The position numbers were made by a program, and so were the translations under genes. A stretch of DNA of 64,000 nt from JACVRW01 sp038323835 (GTDB lineage: Bacteria > Actinomycetota > Thermoleophilia > Solirubrobacterales > Thermoleophilaceae): assembly GCA_038323835.1 (NCBI GenBank), contig JBBQHI010000001.1:124001-188000 (forward strand). Direction: 5' to 3'. The notes under the pieces were generated by a model. That model was not told where the DNA came from, ran no database searches, and saw nothing but the letters and a program-made list of their open reading frames with translations. How positions within the stretch are numbered: position 1 is the first letter of the stretch; every line of letters starts with the position of its first letter. This document shows positions 1 to 8,729 of the stretch, in pieces.

Positions 1-729
1 CCGATCATCGAGACCCAGGCCGGCGACGTGTCGGCGTACATCCCGACCAACGTCATCTCGATCACGGACGGCCAGATCTTCCTGGAGGCCGACCTCTTCC
101 GCTCCGGCGTGCGCCCGGCCATCAACGTGGGCATCTCGGTGTCCCGGGTGGGTGGCTCCGCGCAGACCAAGCCGATGAAGAAGGTGGCCGGGCGCCTGCG
201 CCTCGAGCTGTCCCAGTACCGCGAGCTCGAGGCCTTCGCCCAGTTCGGCTCCGAGCTGGACGCGGACACCCAGGCCACGCTGGCCCGGGGTGAGCGGCTG
301 GTGGCCACCCTCAACCAGGACGAGCGCCAGCCCTGGCCGATCGAGAACCAGGTGGCGGCCATCTACTCCGGTACCGGCGGCTTCCTCGACCGGATCAAGA
401 CCGAGCGCGTGACCGAGTTCCTGGAGATGCTCCTGGCCCGGCTCCACTCGGAGCACCAGGACGTGATGGACAAGATCGCGGGCGGCGACTGGGACGACGC
501 CATCGAGGAGGAGCTGGGCAACGCGATCGCCGAGGCCATCGACGACTTCGGGCCCGACTTCGACGTGGAGGGCAACCCCATCGAGGAGGGCGAGTCCGAC
601 CGCATTCTCTCCGAGGAGGAGCGCCGCAGCGCGGGCCGCACGAGCGGCTCCTCGGACGGCGACGGGAACGGCGCCGAGCCCGACCGCGCGGCGGATCAGG
701 AGCAGGAGGCCGCGCCCGCCCAGCGGTAG
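1..729 (+). CDS. atpA: ATP synthase F1 subunit alpha, 3' part
   Basis: This is the C-terminal part of the catalytic-hexamer subunit alpha of F1Fo ATP synthase; its start lies left of the window. The frame is open from base 1 and reads through the conserved stretch around SAYIPTNVISITDGQIFLE, then SGVRPAINVGISVSRVGG and AQTKPMKKVAGRLRLELSQY, which are typical alpha signatures. The helical C-terminal domain follows (FAQFGSELD). The last 60 or so residues form an acidic, Gly/Ser-rich tail (SDGDGNGAEPD) beyond the usual alpha end. The gene is followed 3 bases later by atpG, so the order alpha-gamma-beta-epsilon is the standard atp operon. Identification is secure; the missing N-terminus cannot be described. 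Confidence 0.97.
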   Translation, partial: PIIETQAGDVSAYIPTNVISITDGQIFLEADLFRSGVRPAINVGISVSRVGGSAQTKPMKKVAGRLRLELSQYRELEAFAQFGSELDADTQATLARGERLVATLNQDERQPWPIENQVAAIYSGTGGFLDRIKTERVTEFLEMLLARLHSEHQDVMDKIAGGDWDDAIEEELGNAIAEAIDDFGPDFDVEGNPIEEGESDRILSEEERRSAGRTSGSSDGDGNGAEPDRAADQEQEAAPAQR

Positions 730-732
730 CCC

Positions 733-1653
733 ATGGCCAGCCTGAAGGACATCCGGAGCCGCATCTCGTCGGTTAAGAACATCCGCAAGATCACGCGGGC
801 CATGGAGATGGTGGCCGCCGCGCGGCTGCGGCGCGCCGAGCAGCGGATCGAGGCGCTGCGGCCCTACGCGGATGCCCTGCGCCGGATGACGCGGCGAGCC
901 TCGGAGGACGCCGACAGCATCCCCAGCCTGCCGATCCTGCAGGAGCGCGAGAACCCCAAGCGGGTGGGCATCCTCCTGGTCACCGGCGACCGCGGCCTGG
1001 CCGGGCCGTTCAACTCTCAGATAGTGCGCGCGGGCAACCGCCGCGCGGCCACCCTGCGGGGCGAGGGGATCGACGTGCTCTGGTACGCCAGCGGGCGTCG
1101 CGGCGAGTCCTCGCTGCGGTTCCGCGGCATGGAGATCGGGGACACCTGGACCGGCTTCACCGACCGGCCGGCGTTCGCGGACGCGCGCCAGATCGCCGAC
1201 GGCCTGGCCGCCGCGTACGTGGACGGCAAGGTGGACCGGGTGGAGATCATCTACAACGGCTTCATCTCCGCCGCGCGCCAGGAGGTGCGCGAGGAGACCC
1301 TGCTGCCGCTCCAGCACGCCGACATCCTCGGCGGCGACGAGGCGGAGGCCGAGCCGGAGGAGGAGCAGCGCGAAAAGGACGCGAGCGGCCATCACGCCCT
1401 CTGGATCTACGAGCCCGAGCCGGAGGAGATCCTCGCGCGCCTCGTGCCCGACTACGTCGAGATATCCATCTTCAGGGCGCTGCTGGAGTCCACGGCGTCC
1501 GAGCACGGCGCCCGCATGAGCGCCATGCGCAACGCATCCGACAACGCCGCCGAGCTGATCGACGACCTCACGCTCGAGGCCAACCGCCAACGCCAGGCGG
1601 AGATCACGCAGGAGATCATGGAGGTCGTCGCGGGCGCCGAGGGCGTTACTTAG
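733..1653 (+). CDS. atpG: ATP synthase F1 subunit gamma
   Basis: Subunit gamma is the central rotor shaft that couples proton flow in Fo to catalysis in F1. The 306-residue product begins MASLKDIRSRISSVKNIRKI, the family N-terminal helix, and ends with the paired C-terminal helix (SAMRNASDNAAELIDDLTL, then RQRQAEITQEIMEVVAGAE). An ATG start 3 bases after the atpA stop fits the family N-terminus. Around residues 197-215 there is a strongly acidic insertion (GGDEAEAEPEEEQREKD) in the globular part, longer than in most bacteria. Identity is certain; the role of the insertion is unknown. Confidence 0.97.
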   Translation: MASLKDIRSRISSVKNIRKITRAMEMVAAARLRRAEQRIEALRPYADALRRMTRRASEDADSIPSLPILQERENPKRVGILLVTGDRGLAGPFNSQIVRAGNRRAATLRGEGIDVLWYASGRRGESSLRFRGMEIGDTWTGFTDRPAFADARQIADGLAAAYVDGKVDRVEIIYNGFISAARQEVREETLLPLQHADILGGDEAEAEPEEEQREKDASGHHALWIYEPEPEEILARLVPDYVEISIFRALLESTASEHGARMSAMRNASDNAAELIDDLTLEANRQRQAEITQEIMEVVAGAEGVT

Positions 1654-1713
1654 AGCGGAAGCGCTCGGCTCGGCCGAGTGCGCACCGACTTTTTTCAAAG
1701 GAGATTTGGGAAC

Positions 1714-3238
<1,525 letters not shown>

Positions 3239-3252
<14 letters not shown>

Positions 3253-3649
3253 CTTCAGGGTCGAGGTCCTCACCCCCGAGGGCCAGGTCTTCGCCGACGA
3301 CGTGGAGATGGTGTCCACCCGGACCACCACCGGGTCGATCGGAGTGCTGGCCAACCACTCGCCGCTGATGGCCATCCTCGAGCCCACCGAGCTGCGGCTC
3401 TACCGCTCGGAGTCCGAGATCGTGCGCTTCGCGCAGGGCGAGGGCTACCTCCAGGTGGTGGACAACTCCGCGCTGGTGCTGGTGGAGGAGGCCATCGCGC
3501 CTGAGGATCTCGACCGGGGCGCCTTCGAGGCCCGCGTGAAGGAGGCCCGCGACGCCGTGGAGCGCGCGGACGAGGGCTCGGAGGAACGGGCCCGCGCGGT
3601 GCGCGAGATCAAGCGCTACGAGGCCTTCCTCAAGGTCGGCTCCTCCTAG
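3239..3649 (+). CDS. atpC: ATP synthase F1 subunit epsilon
   Basis: Epsilon is a small rotor subunit that joins gamma to the c-ring and can inhibit ATP hydrolysis. The product starts MARNSFRVEVLTPEGQVFAD and carries TTGSIGVLANHSPLMAILEP, the conserved beta-sandwich core. A C-terminal helical hairpin follows (EAIAPEDLDRGAFEARVKEAR). The chosen start is GTG 3239, with an AAGGA about 5 bases upstream, inside the end of atpD. A longer reading from ATG 3176 only adds low-complexity Arg/Thr sequence read from the acidic tail of atpD. The 136-residue size fits the family. This ends the atp operon proper, though the next two genes follow closely. Confidence 0.95.
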
Positions 3650-3653
3650 GAGG
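3642..3653. repeat. perfect 12-bp palindrome over the atpC stop and next ribosome site
   Basis: CCTCCTAGGAGG is a perfect palindrome. It contains the atpC stop codon (TAG 3647-3649) and the AGGAGG that should act as ribosome site for the VOC gene, only 3 bases before its GTG. Base-pairing of the two arms could mask that site, but the stem is short and has no loop, so a regulatory role is speculative. Confidence 0.4.
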
Positions 3654-3656
3654 CCG

Positions 3657-4427
3657 GTGGGGGCCAGGACCGAGTACCGGCCGGGCACGTTCTGCTGGGT
3701 CGAGCTGGCCAGCTCCGATCTGGAAGCGGCCCGGGCCTTCTACCCGCCGCTGCTGGGCTGGGAGCTGGAGGACGACCCGATCTCCTCCGACGAGCCCTAT
3801 GTGAGGGCCACCCTCGGCGGCCGGCCGGTGGCGGCGATGTTCGATCCCCCGTCCCAGCGAGGCGGGCCGGCGAACTGGGGGTCCTTCGTGTCGGTGGAGG
3901 ACGCCGACGCCACCGCGGCCCGGGTGAAGGAGCTCGGCGGCCGGGTGCTGCTGGGACCCGTCGACGTGCGGGACGCCGCGCGGATAGCCGTGATCCAGGA
4001 TTCGCAGGGCGCGGTCCTCGGCCTGTGGCAGCCGCGCGAGATGCCGGGCGCCGGCGTGGTGAACGACGCGGGTGCGCTCACGATGAACCAGCTGAACACC
4101 TCCGATCCCGCGGCGGCCGAGAGCTTCTACAGCGCACTCTTCGGATGGGACTTCCAGACCGTGTCGGACGAGCCCCCGTTCTGGAGCATCCAGAACGGTG
4201 GGGCGCTGAACGGAGGCATGATGCCGGTCCCGGACGGCTCCCCGGCCCCGCCGCACTGGCTTGCGTACTTCACCACCGGCGACCTGGAGGAGTCGGCGGC
4301 GCAGGTGGCCGAGGGGGGAGGCCGGGTGATCGTTCCCGCCACCGCGATTCCCGCCGGCCACTTCCTCGTGGCCGCGGATCCTCAGGGTGCGGTTTTCGCG
4401 CTCTTCGAGGGCGAGGTGGACCCCTAG
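3657..4427 (+). CDS. two-domain VOC (glyoxalase/bleomycin-resistance fold) protein
   Basis: The 256-residue protein has two vicinal-oxygen-chelate modules. The first runs from about residue 8 (GTFCWVELASSDLEAARAFY) to 120, the second from about 138 (MNQLNTSDPAAAESFYSALF) to 254. Each shows the pattern of a first beta strand, then an AAxxFYxxLFGW-type helix, and a GG/VxDPQGAVFALF C-terminal strand. This tandem layout matches the actinobacterial CFP30B/Rv0577-like group, whose substrate is not settled. The start is GTG with AGGAGG only 3 bases upstream, a short spacing. It follows atpC by 7 bases and may be transcribed with the atp operon. No reaction can be assigned. Confidence 0.85.
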   Translation: MGARTEYRPGTFCWVELASSDLEAARAFYPPLLGWELEDDPISSDEPYVRATLGGRPVAAMFDPPSQRGGPANWGSFVSVEDADATAARVKELGGRVLLGPVDVRDAARIAVIQDSQGAVLGLWQPREMPGAGVVNDAGALTMNQLNTSDPAAAESFYSALFGWDFQTVSDEPPFWSIQNGGALNGGMMPVPDGSPAPPHWLAYFTTGDLEESAAQVAEGGGRVIVPATAIPAGHFLVAADPQGAVFALFEGEVDP

Positions 4428-4429
4428 CC

Positions 4430-5800
4430 GTGGTCCGGCGATCTGCACTCGTGGCTCTCGTGCTGCTGGCCTGCGGCGCGGGCCCGGCCGCCGCCGCCGC
4501 GCCGCACGAGCAGATCCTCACGCTGTACTCGCCCAAGATCCACTCGGAGCCCTACGTGGGCTACCAGCAGGCGCTGACCCTGCGGCCCGACGGCCAGGAG
4601 GCGCCGAGCCGCCCGGGCTACATCACGTCCTTCGTGGAGCAGGTCCTCGTGGACAGCAAGCGGCCGGACGCCAAGCCGCTGCCCATCGGGAAGATGATGA
4701 TCCACCACCTCCTGTACTTCGCCCCGCACCGGGTGGACCAGTTCCCGGGCACGTGCCTCGGCCTCATCGGCCTGCGCGGGGAGGAGGAGCCCCTCGGCCA
4801 CTACGCCAAGCCGATTCCCGCGACCGTTCGTGCCCGGTACGGCATCAACAACCGCACCGCGACCGGCCAGGCTCCGGGCTGGCTGCTGGTGGCCATGGTC
4901 ATGAACCACTACGCCCGGGCTAAGGACTTCTACGTCCGCACCAAGGTGCGCTACACCACCGAGCCGCGCGAGTCGGTCTCGCCGATCGTGCTCGGTGACT
5001 GCACCAATCGCCTGAGCGGCAACCTGTACGACGTCCCGGGAGGCGGACGCCCGGGGTCGAGCTTCGTCGACAGGGGGTCGTGGACGGTCCCGGACGGATT
5101 CAACGGGCGCATCGTGGTGGCTCAGTCGCACCAGCACGGCGGCGCGCGCTACCAGACGCTGGGGAGCCGGACCTGCGGGCGGCGGCTCCTCAAGGCCCGC
5201 GCGTACTACGGCCGGCCGAATCACCCCTACAACACCGTCAGGCCGATCCTTCACGAGCCGGGGCCGATCGGGAACGGCACCTTCGCCAGCGCCACCGGCA
5301 TCCCGATCACCGCGGGCGAGGTGCTCACGAGGACGGCCGTGCACGACAACAGCAACCTGCACGTGGCGGCGATGGGATTCTGGTGGCTCCTGGTGGCGAA
5401 GGACGACCGGGCGAAGCGGTGCGGGCCGGTTCCGCACGACCTGCGTCAGATCGGACGCCCCCCGAGGTTCGCGAAGCACCCGAACTACGACCTCGTGGTG
5501 CCGCAGCTGGCGAAGCCGCAGGGTCCACTCACACCCTTCGACGGGAACCCGATCACCCTCGGCGACGACTTCTTCCGGCCGGATCGCATCTCCGCCCGGG
5601 TCGGGCAGACGATCAGCTGGCGCTTCGGCGGCGCCCTGCCGCACTCGGTGTCCGTGGCCAACGGCCCGCGCGGCTTCTCCTCGCTCTACTACGGGCGCAC
5701 CGACGGCGTCTACAGCTTCCGGCCGCGGGTGCGCGGGATCTACCGGCTGACCTGCCTGGTACACCCCACCCGCATGGCCCAGACGCTCGTCGTCCGCTGA
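4430..5800 (+). CDS. secreted PHM-like copper monooxygenase fused to a cupredoxin domain (predicted)
   Basis: A 456-residue protein with a signal peptide (about 1-24, ending in an Ala run). Seen: His92-His93 in KMMIHHLLYF, His160 in VAMVMNHY, His234-x-His236 in AQSHQHGG and Met315 in HVAAMGFWW. From family knowledge, peptidylglycine alpha-hydroxylating monooxygenase (PHM) binds CuH with H107/H108/H172 and CuM with H242/H244/M314. The spacings are closely similar (67/74/79 here against 64/70/70). The last 80 residues look like a type-1 copper cupredoxin, with His405 in LPHSVS and Cys442-x2-His445-x3-Met449. Inference: an exported copper oxygenase with its own electron-transfer domain; the substrate is unknown. 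The start is GTG 2 bases after the VOC stop, so translational coupling is likely. An alternative is a redox-inactive copper-binding protein. Confidence 0.65.
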   Translation: MVRRSALVALVLLACGAGPAAAAAPHEQILTLYSPKIHSEPYVGYQQALTLRPDGQEAPSRPGYITSFVEQVLVDSKRPDAKPLPIGKMMIHHLLYFAPHRVDQFPGTCLGLIGLRGEEEPLGHYAKPIPATVRARYGINNRTATGQAPGWLLVAMVMNHYARAKDFYVRTKVRYTTEPRESVSPIVLGDCTNRLSGNLYDVPGGGRPGSSFVDRGSWTVPDGFNGRIVVAQSHQHGGARYQTLGSRTCGRRLLKARAYYGRPNHPYNTVRPILHEPGPIGNGTFASATGIPITAGEVLTRTAVHDNSNLHVAAMGFWWLLVAKDDRAKRCGPVPHDLRQIGRPPRFAKHPNYDLVVPQLAKPQGPLTPFDGNPITLGDDFFRPDRISARVGQTISWRFGGALPHSVSVANGPRGFSSLYYGRTDGVYSFRPRVRGIYRLTCLVHPTRMAQTLVVR

Positions 5801-6002
5801 GTTCAAGGTCCATTCGGGTGGCGCCCGACGGAGCGGCGGTACCCGACCGTATACGCGAAATGCAGGTACTCTGGGATCAGACCGCCAGAGGCCGGGGAGT
5901 CAATTTGGTCGGTTCGGAAGACACATCCTTGAAGTACCAGTCACAGCCCAAGGGCGCGCCGCGAGTGCGGTCCGCCCGTAACCGGAGGGGACCGGCGCGC
6001 CG

Positions 6003-6791
6003 ATGAGCCGGCGCGCCATACGACCCCGCGCCTCGTGGGCGATCGTGCCCCTCGCGGTGCTCGTGGGTGCCGGCGCCGGCTACGGCGTGGGCGTGGCGGC
6101 GGACGCTGAGCCGGCGGCCGCCGCGATCGGCGCCGCCGCGGGCCTCCTGCTCGGCGGGCTGATCCTGTTCGCCTGGCTGCGCACCCACCCCCGCGTGCTC
6201 GGGCCGGGCGGCGCGTACAAGCTCACGGGAATCCCCACCACGGCACTCGACGACATCAGCAGGGAGGCTGCGTCGGGCCTGCTGCGGCGCTGGCTGGCCC
6301 TCTCCGCGAGCCCGCTGGTCCGCGTGGCGATCGTGCCCGCCACACCCGATCTCGCTCATCTCGCTGGGGACACCGCGGCATGGCTGCACGGCCTGCAGGC
6401 AGACGGCGCGTCCGAGCCGGCATCGCCCCGCAAGGCCGCGACCGTCGGCTCGGCCGGAAGCGGGGATCCTTCCGCGGCCCCGCGAACGCAGTGGAAGAGC
6501 CGCTGGAGCACGCGCGAGCCCAAGCCCTCGCCGAGGCTCGTGATGCTGGCCACCGGCCTGAAGGACCCCGAGCTGGTGCACGAGGACCTGGTGGTGATGC
6601 TCGCCGAGGACGGGATGACGAGCCGGGGCCTCACCGACGCCGCGGATCGCCTCGAGACGCTCGGCCGGCGGCCCGAGTGGATGCTGGTGGTGCGCTCACC
6701 CGTCGCGGCGCAGAAGCGCTTCGGCGCCAAGGCCACCAACGGCGCACGCCCGGCCGGCGCACGCGCAGCCCGCGCGGCGCCCAGAACCTGA
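6003..6791 (+). CDS. membrane-anchored protein of unknown function, copy 1 of a duplicated pair
   Basis: A 262-residue protein with two hydrophobic helices close to the N-terminus (about 12-32 and 38-58), then a soluble part. I do not recognise the family. It shares several blocks with the product at 8054: YKLTGIPTT against YRTTGIPTT, a following ExASGLLRRW/DQANAIVRRW helix, and the closing LGRRPEWMLVVRS against LGHRPDWVLLVDS. The region between is low-complexity. The start is ATG 6003 with GGAGGGG at 5984-5990. It is followed by a secreted glycosidase, as is its paralogue, so the two products may act together at the membrane. The alternating beta and helix pattern could be a degenerate Rossmann-like domain, but that is a guess. 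Confidence 0.6.
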   Translation: MSRRAIRPRASWAIVPLAVLVGAGAGYGVGVAADAEPAAAAIGAAAGLLLGGLILFAWLRTHPRVLGPGGAYKLTGIPTTALDDISREAASGLLRRWLALSASPLVRVAIVPATPDLAHLAGDTAAWLHGLQADGASEPASPRKAATVGSAGSGDPSAAPRTQWKSRWSTREPKPSPRLVMLATGLKDPELVHEDLVVMLAEDGMTSRGLTDAADRLETLGRRPEWMLVVRSPVAAQKRFGAKATNGARPAGARAARAAPRT

Positions 6792-6837
6792 CCGGCACGC
6801 CCCCGGGCTGCCTGCACTCCGGCCCCAGCCGGACTGC

Positions 6838-6843
6838 TACGGT
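6838..6843 (+). promoter_or_regulatory. probable -10 box (TACGGT) of a leaderless promoter
   Basis: TACGGT fits the actinobacterial TAnnnT -10 pattern and ends 7 bases before GTG 6851. There is no Shine-Dalgarno there. The paralogous gene at 8730 has the same hexamer at the same distance. Confidence 0.55.
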
Positions 6844-6850
6844 CCTGGCG

Positions 6851-8044
6851 GTGAGATGCACCAGCCGCGCAATCCCGCTCCTGATCGCTATTGGCCTGCT
6901 GATCGCAGGCCTGATGGCCACCCCGGCGCAGGCGGCCAAGCGCAAGGTGCCCTTCGGCTTCTACGGCGTGACGATGATCGGCGAGCTCACCGATCCGGGA
7001 CAGCTTCCCGACGCCAAGCTGGATGAGCAGATGGCGCTCATGGCCAGCTCGGGCGTGGAGTCCACGCGGGTGACCTTCAGTAGCGGCGGCCTCGAGCCCG
7101 CCCGCGGGGTCTACACCTGGGGGTCCCTGGACAGGATCGTGGCCGCAGCGGCCAGGCACCACATCGCGGTGCTGGTGAACATCTCCACCAGCGCGCCCTG
7201 GTCCTCGTCCAAGCCGAACAGCCCGGAGTACTGGCGCTACCCGCCCAAGGACCCGAAGGACTTCGCTGATCTGATGCGCCAGGCGGTGCTGCGGTACGGC
7301 CCGAAGGGCTCGTTCTGGATCCAGAACTCGGGCATCCCCAAGGTCCCGGTCCACAAGTGGCAGGTCTGGAACGAGCAGATGGCCCCCTGGTTCTGGGTGC
7401 CCCGGCCCTGGGCGCCGCGCTACGTGAAGCTGCTCAAGGCTTCCTACAAGGCGATTCACAAGGTGGACAAGAAGGCCACGGTCATCGCCGGCTCGCTCAT
7501 GTCCTACGGGAGCTACCACCAGTGGGACGGCGTCCGTGCGATGTACAAGGCCGGCGCCAAGAAGTACTTCGACGAGGTGGCGGTGCACCCGTTCACCAAC
7601 GATCCGTCGGTGCGTGTCACGGCGAACCAAACGATCGAGATCATCCGGCGGGTGCGTGCCGAGATGCGCAAGCGCCACGACACCCGCAAGGGGATCGAGG
7701 TCACCGAGATGACCTGGGCCGCCGCCAAGGGCATCGTGCCCCAGAGCGCCATCTTCGGAATGGAGACCACGGCGAAGGGGCAGGCGGACAGGCTCAAGGC
7801 CTCCTACGGGAAGCTGATGCACTACCGGAAGAAGATGCGCATCACGGGCGTGTACTGGTTCACATGGGCCACCGACTATCTGACCGGAGGCAACCCGTCG
7901 AGCATGGCTTTCCGGTTTGCCGGCCTCGTCCGCTACGACCGCGGCACCTTCACACCGATGCCGCTGCTGGGCACGTACCAGAAGCTGGCGGCCAGGAACG
8001 AGGGCTGCCGCAAGTCCTCGAGCGCTCGAAGCTGCCTCAAGTAG
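6851..8044 (+). CDS. secreted clan-A glycoside hydrolase-like protein (paralogue 1 of 3)
   Basis: A 397-residue protein with a signal peptide (about 1-29, ending TPAQAA). It then shows a TIM-barrel-type layout: GFYGV, SGVESTRV, LEPARGVYTW, then the acid/base motif WQVWNE (Glu175) and the nucleophile strand EVTEMTW (Glu286). The two Glu and the NE motif are as in clan GH-A (GH39/GH5-like) retaining enzymes. It ends with a conserved GCRKSSSARSC tail. The start is GTG 6851, likely leaderless. Its neighbours are a membrane protein on each side and polysaccharide genes downstream, so a role in trimming or processing the local polymer is likely but unproven. Two paralogues lie at 8730 (same length) and 31533. 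Confidence 0.75.
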   Translation: MRCTSRAIPLLIAIGLLIAGLMATPAQAAKRKVPFGFYGVTMIGELTDPGQLPDAKLDEQMALMASSGVESTRVTFSSGGLEPARGVYTWGSLDRIVAAAARHHIAVLVNISTSAPWSSSKPNSPEYWRYPPKDPKDFADLMRQAVLRYGPKGSFWIQNSGIPKVPVHKWQVWNEQMAPWFWVPRPWAPRYVKLLKASYKAIHKVDKKATVIAGSLMSYGSYHQWDGVRAMYKAGAKKYFDEVAVHPFTNDPSVRVTANQTIEIIRRVRAEMRKRHDTRKGIEVTEMTWAAAKGIVPQSAIFGMETTAKGQADRLKASYGKLMHYRKKMRITGVYWFTWATDYLTGGNPSSMAFRFAGLVRYDRGTFTPMPLLGTYQKLAARNEGCRKSSSARSCLK

Positions 8045-8047
8045 GAT
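8042..8047 (+). promoter_or_regulatory. probable -10 box (TAGGAT) overlapping a stop codon
   Basis: TAGGAT begins with the TAG stop of the upstream glycosidase gene and ends 6 bases before GTG 8054. No Shine-Dalgarno is present, so this looks like a leaderless start whose -10 box uses the stop codon. Confidence 0.5.
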
Positions 8048-8053
8048 CCGGGC

Positions 8054-8653
8054 GTGACACCGTTCGGCACCTCGGTGCTCGCAGGCGTCGCGGCCGGGGG
8101 AGGGCTGGGCCTGCTGCTCGGGGGGATCGGGATCTGGCTTTCCCGGCGGCAGTGGGGGCCCCGGATGACGAGCGTGGCCCAGAGCTACCGGACGACCGGC
8201 ATCCCCACCACCCCGCTGGACAACCTGGATCGCGACCAGGCGAACGCGATCGTTCGGCGCTGGGAGACGATGTCGGCGCGCCCCTCGGGTCGCATCGCGT
8301 TCGTGGCCGCCGACCCCAAGCTGGAGCCGCTCGTCCACCGGGCGGCCGAGTGGTTCTCCGCGATGCCGGTCCCCGACGCGAGCGCCGGTGACGGGAACGG
8401 CGGCGCGAGCCTTCCGGCACTCCACGACGGCCGCCCGACGATGGTGGCCACGGCTTCCTCGGATGGAGACTCCTCGGAGGAGGCGGAGACCCGCCGCAGC
8501 GACGTGATCGTGCTCGTGGTCAGGGCCGCCACGCGGGTGGACGAGGTGGTGGAACGGGCTCGCGAGCTGGACAGGCTCGGGCACAGGCCGGACTGGGTCC
8601 TGCTCGTGGATTCCGTCAGAAGGACCGGTCGCGGTCTCCGGGGGCCGAACTAG
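8054..8653 (+). CDS. membrane-anchored protein of unknown function, copy 2 of a duplicated pair
   Basis: A 199-residue paralogue of the product at 6003, shorter at both ends. There is one clear N-terminal hydrophobic helix, very Gly-rich (about 8-28). The soluble part has YRTTGIPTTPLDNL, a helix with NAIVRRWETMSA, an acidic variable stretch, a strand DVIVLVVRA and the closing HRPDWVLLVDS. The family is unknown. The GTG start lies 9 bases after the stop of the upstream gene and 6 bases after a TAGGAT box. Together with the following glycosidase it forms the second copy of a two-gene unit, so I expect a shared role, perhaps as membrane partner of the secreted enzyme. Confidence 0.6.
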   Translation: MTPFGTSVLAGVAAGGGLGLLLGGIGIWLSRRQWGPRMTSVAQSYRTTGIPTTPLDNLDRDQANAIVRRWETMSARPSGRIAFVAADPKLEPLVHRAAEWFSAMPVPDASAGDGNGGASLPALHDGRPTMVATASSDGDSSEEAETRRSDVIVLVVRAATRVDEVVERARELDRLGHRPDWVLLVDSVRRTGRGLRGPN

Positions 8654-8716
8654 GACGATCGTCCAGGTCTTGGCGGGACCGCCCCCGCTACCGGCAGCAG
8701 ACGGGAACTATGTTGC

Positions 8717-8722
8717 TACGGT
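8717..8722 (+). promoter_or_regulatory. probable -10 box (TACGGT) of a leaderless promoter
   Basis: TACGGT ends 7 bases before ATG 8730. The geometry is identical to that before the paralogous gene at 6851, although the flanking bases differ. Confidence 0.55.
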
Positions 8723-8729
8723 GAATTTG

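Noticed and set aside
1678..1713. GTG 1678 as atpD start
   Set aside because: It would place the AAAGGAG ribosome site inside the coding region and add non-conserved residues (MRTDFFQRRFGN); TTG 1714 fits better.
5867..5872. TACTCT as promoter of the gene at 6003
   Set aside because: It lies 130 bases before the start with no recognisable -35 box, and that gene has its own ribosome site; too weak to list.
5080..6006. Long open frame overlapping the copper protein and reaching the next gene
   Set aside because: It is a shadow of the PHM-like gene: Arg/Pro/Ala-rich, no family motif, and the real frame has a signal peptide and conserved metal sites.
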